NCBI GenBank assembly: GCA_002297045.1
Contig: DBJE01000001.1
Coordinates: forward strand, 102,436 to 166,435
Reading direction: 5' to 3'
DNA from: Caryophanales bacterium UBA784
GTDB lineage: Bacteria; Bacillota_I; Bacilli_A; RFN20; CAG-288
DNA: 64,000 nucleotides
Below the pieces are notes generated by a model. That model was given only the letters and a program-made list of their open reading frames with translations. It was not told the DNA's origin and ran no database searches. Made by a program: the position numbers and the translations under genes. Positions 17,622 through 25,174 of the stretch are shown piece by piece. Position 1 is the stretch's first letter, and every line of letters starts with the position of its first letter.

Positions 17622-18638
17622 TTGGACAGTAAAAGCCTATTCTTCCTTATCGTTTCGGTCGTATTTGCCTTCTTTTCCTTCTTCTTTTCCTTATGCGAAA
17701 CCTGTCTGACAAGCGCAAACAAATATCGCTTCCAGGCGGAAGCGGAAGACGGAGGGAAGAGTGCAAAACTCGTCTATTTCTTTATCCATCATTTCGACTC
17801 GAGCCTAGTCGGGATACTAGTCGGAAACAATGCCGTCAACATCGGACTTTCCTTTGTCACCACCTATCTTTTTCTCGAGGCCTTCCCTTCCTGGATGGGG
17901 GAATTCTATGTCTCCCTTATCGGATCGGTCATCGTCACCGTCATCGTCTATGCCCTTGGCGAAACCTTACCCAAAAGGCTTGGGAAACGGATCCCTGACA
18001 AACTCGCGAAGATTGTCTGTTACCCTCTCGCCGTCTGTCTCATCCTCTTTGCCCCTCTCACCCTTCTTTTCTATGGCATAAGCAAAGGGATATCCCTCCT
18101 CTTCCCCAAAAAGGAAGAACCGGAACTCACGGAAGAGGATTTTAACTCCGTACTGGAAGCCAACGAGAAGGAAGGCGCACTGGAAGAGAACGAAACAGAC
18201 CTCATCCAGGCAGGATTCGACTTTACGGACACTTCCGTCGAAAAGGTGTTCACGCCGAAAAACAAAAGGTTCTCCCTCAATCTCGAGGGAAGGAACAGCA
18301 AGACCCTTCTTGGAATCATCGCCAAGGTCCCCTATAGCCGTATTCCAAGGTATTACAAAAACCCGGACCGGATTGTCGGGGTTCTCGTCGTCAAGAAGTT
18401 CCTTGCCAATTACTATGAGCATCCCACAAGGACCATCGCAAGCATCCTCGATAAGCCGTTTATCGTTTCCCGGAACATCAGGAGGGATGACGTCTTAGAC
18501 GGCTTCCGCTCCCACCATACCGAAGTCGCCTTAGTCTACGAAAAGGAAAGACTTCTCGGCAGGATTACCACGGAAGACGTCCTTGAGGAATTAGTCGGAA
18601 CCATCTCCGAGAAAGGAACGAAAGCCCATGAAGCCTAG
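17622..18638 (+). CDS. CNNM/CorC-family membrane protein (DUF21 plus CBS domains), first copy
   Basis: 338 residues from TTG 17622, chosen because AGAGG lies 9 nt upstream and the -10 box overlaps any earlier start. The N-terminal half is a DUF21 domain with about four hydrophobic segments, containing SLCETCLTSANKYRF, NNAVNIGLSF and the ALGETLPKRLG motif. The C-terminal half has a CBS pair (about 190-335) with IVGVLVVKKF and a final GRITTEDVLEELVG. Relatives (YrkA/CorC/HlyC, eukaryotic CNNM) take part in magnesium or cobalt export or tolerance; the substrate is not shown here. It overlaps the second copy by 11 nt, and the two probably act together. Confidence 0.85.
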   Translation: MDSKSLFFLIVSVVFAFFSFFFSLCETCLTSANKYRFQAEAEDGGKSAKLVYFFIHHFDSSLVGILVGNNAVNIGLSFVTTYLFLEAFPSWMGEFYVSLIGSVIVTVIVYALGETLPKRLGKRIPDKLAKIVCYPLAVCLILFAPLTLLFYGISKGISLLFPKKEEPELTEEDFNSVLEANEKEGALEENETDLIQAGFDFTDTSVEKVFTPKNKRFSLNLEGRNSKTLLGIIAKVPYSRIPRYYKNPDRIVGVLVVKKFLANYYEHPTRTIASILDKPFIVSRNIRRDDVLDGFRSHHTEVALVYEKERLLGRITTEDVLEELVGTISEKGTKAHEA

Positions 18639-19905
18639 GGATTATCTTTATCTCGGACTGATTCTCCTCCTTATCCTTTTTTCCGCCATCTTCTCCGGCA
18701 CCGACAGGGCCTATTCCTCTGTGCGGCTTTCCCGCCTTGCAAAGGATACCTCGGGAAGCGGAAAGCTTGCCTATCGTTATGCAAAGGATTACGACAAGAC
18801 CATCGCCACCATTCTTTTCGGAAACGACTTCGTCAACATCCTCGCCTCCTCCCTTGCCTCCCTTCTGAGCAAGGATGTCCTTGAACCCCATCTTGGGGAC
18901 AGGGGAAGCTTTGTCAGGTCGAGGATCCTCTTCGTCGTCCTTCTCGTCTTCGGGGAGATTACCCCTAAGGCCCTTTCGAAGAGCCATTCCTTTGGCATCG
19001 CCAAGTTCTTTGCCTATTTCATCAAGGTCTGCGGCATCCTCTTTTTCCCCTTTGTCTACTTAGTCACCAAGAGGGACGCTTTCCTTGTCAACCTCTTTGT
19101 CAAGAGACAGCCTAAGGACAGCGGCGTGGCAAGCGACGATGAACTCGACAACAGGGTGGATGCCATCGAAAAGGAGGGAATCTTCGACTCCGACAAAAGC
19201 GAACTTCTCCACAACTCCATCGAGTTCAAGGACACCGCCTGCTATGAGGTAAGGACGCCAAGAGTGAAGATCGTCGGCATTGACCTAGAGCGCGACAGGT
19301 CGAAGTTTCTCATTAATCCTGACCGCTTCCGCTTCTCCCGGGTCATCGTCTTCCAGCATGACCTTGACCACATCGTCGGGTACATCAAGACAAGAAGACT
19401 CCTCCAGGCCCTCATCCAAAACGACAAGGATTACAAGAAACTGATCCTTCCCATCAATTCCGTCCCTCGGACGAGGGTCATCTCCCAGGCTAGGGAGATG
19501 AGGAAGGAGGCCAAGGAGCACATCCTTGTCGTCCGCGACGAGTACGGAGGAACGGAGGGCATCATCACAAGGGAGGACATCCTCGAAGAGGTGGTAGGGG
19601 AAATCTGGGACGAAAGCGACGAACCTGAGGCCCTTATCCGTCCTCTCAAGGAGGAGAACCTCTATCTTGTCCGGGGAAAAAGGAACATCGACGACTTTCT
19701 TTCCACCTTCGGGCTTGATGCGGACAACCTCAAGGACGACTATTCCACCCTTTCCGGCTTTATCAACAGCGAGCTTGAGCGTTTTGCCAAGGTCGGAGAC
19801 GTCATCGAATACAAGAACCTGAGAATCAGGGTGAAGAAGACGACCCAGTACACCGTGGACGTCTGCCTCGTGAAGGTCCTTCCAAAGCAGGAGGACGAAG
19901 AATAG
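18628..19905 (+). CDS. CNNM/CorC-family membrane protein (DUF21, CBS pair, CorC_HlyC domain), second copy
   Basis: 425 residues, overlapping the previous gene by 11 nt. DUF21 segments include SGTD-M-AYSSVRLSRLAK (AGG Met), FGNDFVNILASSLASLL and VFGEITPKALSKSH. The CBS region has VGYIKTRRLL and ILVVRDEYGGTEGIITREDI followed by LEEVVGEIWDE, the canonical family ending of the second CBS. A C-terminal CorC_HlyC domain (about 340-425, with DDYSTLSGFI and VGDVIEYKNLRIRV) is present here but absent from the first copy. Likely divalent-cation homeostasis at the membrane, by family. Confidence 0.87.
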   Translation: MKPRDYLYLGLILLLILFSAIFSGTDRAYSSVRLSRLAKDTSGSGKLAYRYAKDYDKTIATILFGNDFVNILASSLASLLSKDVLEPHLGDRGSFVRSRILFVVLLVFGEITPKALSKSHSFGIAKFFAYFIKVCGILFFPFVYLVTKRDAFLVNLFVKRQPKDSGVASDDELDNRVDAIEKEGIFDSDKSELLHNSIEFKDTACYEVRTPRVKIVGIDLERDRSKFLINPDRFRFSRVIVFQHDLDHIVGYIKTRRLLQALIQNDKDYKKLILPINSVPRTRVISQAREMRKEAKEHILVVRDEYGGTEGIITREDILEEVVGEIWDESDEPEALIRPLKEENLYLVRGKRNIDDFLSTFGLDADNLKDDYSTLSGFINSELERFAKVGDVIEYKNLRIRVKKTTQYTVDVCLVKVLPKQEDEE

Positions 19906-19913
19906 ACGGCCGG

Positions 19914-19940
19914 AAAAAGGAAGCGACGGCTTCCTTTTTT
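19914..19940 (+). terminator. Terminator after CorC-like pair
   Basis: AAAAAGGAAGC (19914-19924) pairs with GCTTCCTTTTT (19929-19939) around a GACG loop and continues into T residues. Confidence 0.8.
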
Positions 19941-19960
19941 TGTGCCGGCTTTCCAATTAA

Positions 19961-19981
19961 AAAACCTCCCCGAGGGGAGGC
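19961..19981 (-). terminator. Terminator of the AAA gene
   Basis: On the minus strand, GCCTCCCC-TC-GGGGAGG followed by TTTTTTAATT, 22 nt past the AAA gene stop. Confidence 0.8.
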
Positions 19982-20002
19982 ATAAGGCATGGAAGGGAAA
20001 GC

Positions 20003-21112
20003 TTATTTTGTGTAGAGCTTTACCGATTCAGGCAGGCTCTTTTCAAAGGCAAGGGCATTCTCTTCGAAGGTGGTGTCCTCGACGTAGGGGTACTCCTTCC
20101 TGACCTTTTCTGCCCTTTCGTCGGTGAGAAGCGGTTTTTCCCGCTCGCCTTGATAGATTGTCGCCCTCTTTTTCAACGAACGGCAGACGTCGGAAATCTT
20201 TTTGGAGACGAACCTGTGGGTTTCCTTGGCTAGGTTGTCCAGCAAGGAAGGATTTTCAATGTCGATGCCGCTAAGACGCTCCTGCCTCCTCTCCTTCCGG
20301 GTCTTGGTATTCGGATGGTGGATGCGGACGATTTCGTTTAGAAGGGCGGGATGGAGGAATTTCTTTTGGAAGATGGAGACATCGACTTTGTCCGGACAGT
20401 CCGTCCCAAGGACAAAGAGAATATTGAGGTTCTTCTTCTTGATGTTTTTCCTTTCCTTGGTGATTGCCTTATAGAAAATTTCGCTTGTCTTTCTGCTTTC
20501 TTCGTCCGTTCCCTTCGGGAAGTAGGCTTCCGCCTTGGTGATATAGAAAAGAATGTTGTTCTTCTCTTCCGCCTTGTCAAACAGCCTTTCGAAGTGGGCG
20601 ATGGCATTGGTGGAATTATAGACGGAGAAGTTGACCCTAGGTTCGATGTAATAAATGGTGGCAGAAAGCTCATGGGCGAGAGACTGGACAAGGACAGACT
20701 TTGCGCATCCTTTCGGACCGTAAATCCTCAGGCCGAAGTTTCCTCCTGCGGCATAAGTGCCATTCTTCCAGGGTTCGACGATGGTCTTACTGAGATAGTC
20801 TTTAATCTCGTCCCTGCCGATGAATTCGCAGAACCCCTTCGCCTTCTTCCGGGGGACAAGCTTACTCTTTTCTAACGGGGAAAGATGGAGAGAGGAGAGA
20901 TATTTTTCACCCCTGTCCTTATATTCCCCGGAAAGGGAGATCCTGTCCTCGCTTTCTTTCTTGTCGAGGGTAAGCGCGGAAAGGGCAAGAGCCTCTTCTC
21001 CTGCGGCATAGTACTCGAGATATGCGGCTTTGTAGTCCTTTACCCTTACCGCCATTTCCGCAGAGGTCAGATGGCTAGCCAGGCTTTTCTTTGCGTCCTC
21101 ATAATTTTCCAT
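20003..21112 (-). CDS. AAA-family ATPase-like protein with helical N-terminal domain and degenerate Walker B
   Basis: 369 residues from ATG 21112, preferred over an in-frame ATG 30 nt upstream because GGGAGG (21122-21127) lies 9 nt before it and TATAAT (21146-21141) lies just behind. Residues 1-80 are a helical repeat reminiscent of MIT or TPR hairpins (DYKAAYLEYYAAGEEAL). An AAA module follows: FGLMIYGPKGCAKS (Walker A 132-139; Met from AGG), then NNILFYITKAEAYF where Walker B should read hhhhDE, so the Asp/Glu pair is replaced by Thr-Lys. A sensor-1-like LNILFVLGTDCPDK and an AAA lid follow. It may bind but not hydrolyse ATP. Single-gene transcription unit; role unknown. Confidence 0.7.
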   Translation of the reverse strand: MENYEDAKKSLASHLTSAEMAVRVKDYKAAYLEYYAAGEEALALSALTLDKKESEDRISLSGEYKDRGEKYLSSLHLSPLEKSKLVPRKKAKGFCEFIGRDEIKDYLSKTIVEPWKNGTYAAGGNFGLRIYGPKGCAKSVLVQSLAHELSATIYYIEPRVNFSVYNSTNAIAHFERLFDKAEEKNNILFYITKAEAYFPKGTDEESRKTSEIFYKAITKERKNIKKKNLNILFVLGTDCPDKVDVSIFQKKFLHPALLNEIVRIHHPNTKTRKERRQERLSGIDIENPSLLDNLAKETHRFVSKKISDVCRSLKKRATIYQGEREKPLLTDERAEKVRKEYPYVEDTTFEENALAFEKSLPESVKLYTK

Positions 21113-21496
21113 AAAGAGTTTCCTCCCTTTCTTACTTATCATTATAAGAAAGATTGTGGGAAATGAAAGGAAAAGAGGAAATTGCTACTTCTCCGCCTCT
21201 TTCCTTTTTTCCCTCTGGGAAAGAAGAAAAAAGGGCCAAAGACAGGAAAAAACAGAAAGAAAAATAAAACTGGAACCGCTTACAGAAAAGTTTTAATTGA
21301 AGATAAAATATGAATTTCTTTGCTTTTTCATTTGTTTTTCTCAAAAAAAGGGGTTTATCTTTGAAAAAAATACAAAAAATGCCAGTTACCCTAATTGACT
21401 GCGTTTTTAAATTTAAGAAGAAACAAATTAAAATTTCCCTAGTTGTTTTACGGAAATGCCCTATTTCTGTAAAAAACGATAGAGGAGGTAGATTCT
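21113..21496. other. Intergenic region between divergent AAA gene and MoxR operon
   Basis: About 380 nt, very AT-rich. It contains the AAA-gene promoter (TATAAT, minus, 21146-21141) and an inverted repeat next to the MoxR operon. I find no clear -35/-10 pair for the rightward operon and no convincing gene. Confidence 0.5.
21446..21474 (+). promoter_or_regulatory. Inverted repeat in the MoxR operon leader
   Basis: TTTTACGGAAAT (21446-21457) and ATTTCTGTAAAA (21463-21474) are complementary apart from one G-T wobble, around a 5-nt GCCCT loop. It sits about 10 nt upstream of the AGGAGG of the first gene, so it could be an operator or a leader hairpin affecting ribosome access. Confidence 0.5.
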
Positions 21497-23251
21497 ATGA
21501 AAGATAAGAAGAACGATTTGATTTATGACCTCAATGCCGATGACGACTTCGTCAGCAAGGGTTATGAGCTAAGCGGAAGCTATAAACGCTTTAAGAAGAA
21601 AATCAGGCGTGAACACAGGCTGAAGTCAGTCCTCTTCGGACTTACGGGCGGATTGCTTGGCGCCGCTGCTTCCATCGCCGCCTGCCGGTTTGCTAATCCT
21701 TCCAGGATGGCCTATGTCGCCCCTGCCGTTTCCGCAGCAGCACTAATCGGTACTTTCACCTTCAGTTACTTCTTCCGTAAACCCAATGACAAGAAGATTG
21801 CCGCCCGCAGGGATAATGACCTTCATCTTCAGGAGAGAGTCTCCACGATGGTCGAGTTCGACGGAAAGAAAGGCATCATCATCAGTAGACAGCGTAAGGA
21901 TGCCAAGGAAAAGCTTAAGGGCCAGCCGGCTAACGGCGTCAAGCTGAAACTTGCCAGCTTTACTCTTCCTGTCCTTGTCATCGCCGCCGGCCTTTTTGCC
22001 GGTTCCTTCTTTATGCCGAACATCTCCGAGTTCCCTACCCACGTCAAGGATCCCATCAATTCCGGAAACATCGATAAAGTCAATTCCGCCGTCGATGAGA
22101 TTGCCTCGGCCGGAAAGGACAACATCGATGAAATCGACCCGGATGAAGACGTCAACGAGAAGCTTGATGACGTCATCGACGAGGCAAAGGATAACCTTTA
22201 TGGGGAGACCGATGAGTCTAAACGTAACGACATCGTCGAAGGGGCAAAGGACGAAGTCGACAAGATTATCGACGATGCAAACAGCAAGGAAGAAATCGGC
22301 GATGCCCTGATTAAATCCGACGATGATGCCTTAAAGAAGCTTGGACAGGCCATCAAGGATGCCGATGAGGCAAAGATCGATGAAGCCTTGGGCGAGCTCT
22401 ATGACGAGAGGGACAAACTCTCCGGGCAGCCTCTTGCCGATAAGAGGCATGCCATCGCCGATGCGATTTATAAAGCCCTTGAGGATTCCAAGATTCCGGA
22501 GGGTGATCCTCTCCGGGATGCCTTAAAGGAACTTGCCGATGCCTTGGATCAGGCGGCCGACGAGCTTGAGAAAAAGCTCAATGACCCCGACGCTTCCGAG
22601 GACGACAAGAACCAGGCCTCCGAGGATGCCAAGCAGGACGCCCAGGATGCCATCAATAATGCCGGCGATAAGATTAAGGATGCCCTCGAAGACCAGAAGA
22701 AGAACGAACAGGCCGGTGAAGAGGCCAAGGACACCCTTGACCAAAGGAAGGATCCGACCCAGAACGAAGACGGAAACAGCGGTGAACAGGGTTCCGGCGA
22801 GCAAGGTTCCGGAAACCAGGGCGAACAGGGTTCTGGTTCTGGCGAACAAGGTTCCGGTAACCAGCAAGGTTCCGGTGATCAGCAAGGTTCCGGAAATCAG
22901 CAGGGTTCTGGCAACCAGCAGGGATCCGGAAATCAGCAGGGATCCGGTAACCAGCAAGGCTCCGGCAACCAAGGCAATAGCGGAAGTGGAAACGGAAACG
23001 GAAGTGGAAACGGAAGTGAAAGCGGAGGCAATGGTGCCGGTCAGGGTAACGGAGAAGGAACGCAGTATGCCGGTGACGACCATGTCTATACGGAAAACGG
23101 TGATTCCCAATACGGTGACGTCATCGATGACAGGCATAACGATGCCATCAAGGACGGAACCGAGAATGGCGATGATGAAATAAATGGTGCCATCGGTGAC
23201 TACTTCGGTGATCTCTACGGCGATGGCAACGGCGGAAACAAAAATCCGTAA
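21497..23251 (+). CDS. Membrane protein with acidic helical region and Gly/Gln/Ser repeats, first gene of MoxR-VWA operon
   Basis: 584 residues after a strong AGAGGAGG. Three hydrophobic segments are visible (about 45-63, 72-92, 154-173). Between the second and third lies HLQERVSTMVEFDGKKGIII, like the membrane-proximal domain of proteins that precede moxR in other Firmicutes. After the third segment comes a long acidic, Asp/Glu/Lys/Ala-rich helical stretch (about 180-410), probably coiled coil and extracytoplasmic. A low-complexity tract of GEQGSG and NQQGSG units follows (nt about 22780-23000), then a Gly/Asn/Asp-rich tail. No catalytic motif is seen. By position it should work with the MoxR chaperone and VWA proteins downstream. 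Confidence 0.75.
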   Translation: MKDKKNDLIYDLNADDDFVSKGYELSGSYKRFKKKIRREHRLKSVLFGLTGGLLGAAASIAACRFANPSRMAYVAPAVSAAALIGTFTFSYFFRKPNDKKIAARRDNDLHLQERVSTMVEFDGKKGIIISRQRKDAKEKLKGQPANGVKLKLASFTLPVLVIAAGLFAGSFFMPNISEFPTHVKDPINSGNIDKVNSAVDEIASAGKDNIDEIDPDEDVNEKLDDVIDEAKDNLYGETDESKRNDIVEGAKDEVDKIIDDANSKEEIGDALIKSDDDALKKLGQAIKDADEAKIDEALGELYDERDKLSGQPLADKRHAIADAIYKALEDSKIPEGDPLRDALKELADALDQAADELEKKLNDPDASEDDKNQASEDAKQDAQDAINNAGDKIKDALEDQKKNEQAGEEAKDTLDQRKDPTQNEDGNSGEQGSGEQGSGNQGEQGSGSGEQGSGNQQGSGDQQGSGNQQGSGNQQGSGNQQGSGNQQGSGNQGNSGSGNGNGSGNGSESGGNGAGQGNGEGTQYAGDDHVYTENGDSQYGDVIDDRHNDAIKDGTENGDDEINGAIGDYFGDLYGDGNGGNKNP

Positions 23252-23305
23252 TCCAGTGCTAGGCGAGTACTTCGTAGGTTTACAAATCAAAGGATAAAAC
23301 AAACA

Positions 23306-24292
23306 ATGGAAAACGAGCAGCTTATTCAGAACTTCAGCGAATCCGTGACGAAGATCAAGAACGAACTCCACAAGGATATCATCGGTCAGGACGAAGTCAT
23401 CGATGCAGTCGTTATCGCCGTCATTGCCGGCGGTAACGTTCTGCTCGAGGGCGTTCCGGGAACGGGAAAGACCCGTCTTGTCCGTTCCCTAGGACAGACC
23501 CTCAACCTTCCTTTCAGCCGTATTCAGTTCACACCGGACCTTATGCCGAACGATGTCACCGGTGCCAACATCATCCGTAAGGACGAGAACGGCAACTTGG
23601 TGACGACCTTCCAAAAAGGCCCTATCTTCGCCCAGATTGTCCTGGCCGATGAAATCAACCGTGCCACACCGAAGACCCAGTCTGCAAGGCTCGAGGTCAG
23701 GCAGGAGCATAAGGTCACTGTCAGCGGCGTCACCTATAAGAGGGAAGAGCCTTTCTTCGTTCTTGCAACGGAAAACCCAATCGAACAGGATGGTACCTAT
23801 CCGCTGCCTGAGGCCCAGATGGACCGTTTCAGGTTCAAGGTCATCATGACCTTCCCTTCTGCCAAGGAACTTGGCGACATCGTCAATAGGACCCAGAAGA
23901 ACAGGAACGAAAACGCCACCAAGGTTGTTGACGGACCTAGGATCAGGGAAAGGCGGAAACTTGCCCAGGATGTTCCGGTCATTCCGGAAGTCCTCGACTA
24001 TGCAAGGAACCTTGTCTCCCATACCCATCCTGAGCTTGACGAAGGTGGTGAGGTCGCCAAGAAGTATATCCGTTATGGTGCCTCCCCGCGTGCCGCACAG
24101 GCTCTTATCACCGGTGCCAAGATCCGTGCCTTAAGGCATGGCAATTACAATGTCTCCTATGATGACATCGATGCCCTTGCCTATCCTGTTCTCCGTCATC
24201 GTATCAAGATTAACTATAATGCCATCAACGAAGGACTGACCATTGATAAAGTCATTGGTCTTTTAATCAAAGAAAACAGAAAGAACAAGTAA
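23306..24292 (+). CDS. MoxR-family AAA+ ATPase
   Basis: 328 residues. AAA+ core: IGQDEVIDAVVIA, Walker A GVPGTGKT, FSRIQFTPDLMPNDVTG, Walker B IVLADEINRA, then TPKTQSAMLEVMQEHKVTV, where both Met codons are AGG (23687-23689 and 23699-23701) and match the family's SALLEAMQE. FFVLATENPIEQDGTYPLPEAQMDRFMFKVI (sensor 1 and arginine finger region; R is CGT, M is AGG) follows. MoxR proteins are chaperones that help assemble or activate VWA-domain partners; the DUF58 and VWA genes directly downstream fit that. AAAGGA precedes the ATG. Confidence 0.93.
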   Translation: MENEQLIQNFSESVTKIKNELHKDIIGQDEVIDAVVIAVIAGGNVLLEGVPGTGKTRLVRSLGQTLNLPFSRIQFTPDLMPNDVTGANIIRKDENGNLVTTFQKGPIFAQIVLADEINRATPKTQSARLEVRQEHKVTVSGVTYKREEPFFVLATENPIEQDGTYPLPEAQMDRFRFKVIMTFPSAKELGDIVNRTQKNRNENATKVVDGPRIRERRKLAQDVPVIPEVLDYARNLVSHTHPELDEGGEVAKKYIRYGASPRAAQALITGAKIRALRHGNYNVSYDDIDALAYPVLRHRIKINYNAINEGLTIDKVIGLLIKENRKNK

Positions 24293-24298
24293 CCGAAG

Positions 24299-25174
24299 AT
24301 GAAACAAGCGATCGACGAACAATTTCTCCAGCAAATCGAACTTTTTACGTTGGCCGTTAAGGACAACGTCGCCGGTCTTTTCGGTGGAAACCACAAATCG
24401 AAGAAATACGGTTCATCTTGCGAATTTGCCGACTACCGTGACTATATTGAAGGCGACGATGTCACGAAGATTGACTGGAACCTTTACGGAAAGTTCGAAA
24501 AAAGGTACCTGAAGCTTTATCTTGACGAACGTCAAAGGCATACCCGTATCTATATCGATACTTCCCGGTCGAGGAGTTTCTTCAATAAGGACGAAAGGGC
24601 ACTGAAAATTGCTTCCACTCTTGCTTTCATGTCTGTCTCGGACAGGGACAAGGTGACCATCTACGCCCTTAAGGGAGACTATGCGCAGCCAGTCATCGAG
24701 AACCTTGTCGGAAAGGACAGCTTCAGGAACTCCATTCATCTGCTCAATAACATCAAGTTCGACGGAGACTGCTCCATTTCCGATGCCATCGTCCGTTCCA
24801 CCGTCGGATACGGAGACGGGAAGAGCATCATCCTGTCTGATTTCTGCACCGATTCCAACTATACCGACGCCATCGACTACCTCCGGAACAAACGGCGGGA
24901 TGTCAGGTGCGTCCAGATTCTCGGAGCCGAAGAAGTCCATCCGAATTTCCGCGGAAAGGTCATTATTCACGATTCCGAGCATGACGACCGGTTCTTCAAG
25001 GACAACATTTCCCGCGACGTTTTTAATGCCTACCAGAAGGCCCTGAAGTTTGTCCAGGACAAAATCCGGAACTTCTGTCTTTCGCGGGAATCCGATTATG
25101 TTTTCTGTTCGACGGACGAACCCTTGAAAGAGGTGTTCCTGAATAAGAGGTTATCTAGGGGGGTTATCGAATGA
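24299..25174 (+). CDS. DUF58 protein of the MoxR-VWA operon
   Basis: 291 residues. It carries the DUF58 hallmark CEFADYRDYIEGDDVTKIDWN, then KMYLKLYLDER and a VWA-like metal-site segment IYIDTSRSMSFF, where AGG supplies the Met of the usual DTSxSM. It starts 6 nt after the moxR stop with no separate Shine-Dalgarno motif, so translation is probably coupled, and its TGA overlaps the next ATG. DUF58 proteins accompany MoxR ATPases and are thought to act in envelope complex assembly; the precise role is unknown. Confidence 0.9.
   Translation: MKQAIDEQFLQQIELFTLAVKDNVAGLFGGNHKSKKYGSSCEFADYRDYIEGDDVTKIDWNLYGKFEKRYLKLYLDERQRHTRIYIDTSRSRSFFNKDERALKIASTLAFMSVSDRDKVTIYALKGDYAQPVIENLVGKDSFRNSIHLLNNIKFDGDCSISDAIVRSTVGYGDGKSIILSDFCTDSNYTDAIDYLRNKRRDVRCVQILGAEEVHPNFRGKVIIHDSEHDDRFFKDNISRDVFNAYQKALKFVQDKIRNFCLSRESDYVFCSTDEPLKEVFLNKRLSRGVIE

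Noticed and set aside
22860..22980. CRISPR-like short repeats
   Set aside because: The 18-nt units are contiguous, in frame, vary at third codon positions and lack spacers; they encode NQQGSG repeats.
22523..23371. Long minus-strand open frame opposite the repeat-rich membrane gene
   Set aside because: It is the antisense of the low-complexity repeat and the moxR start; it has repetitive Leu/Gly/Thr composition and no ribosome binding site.
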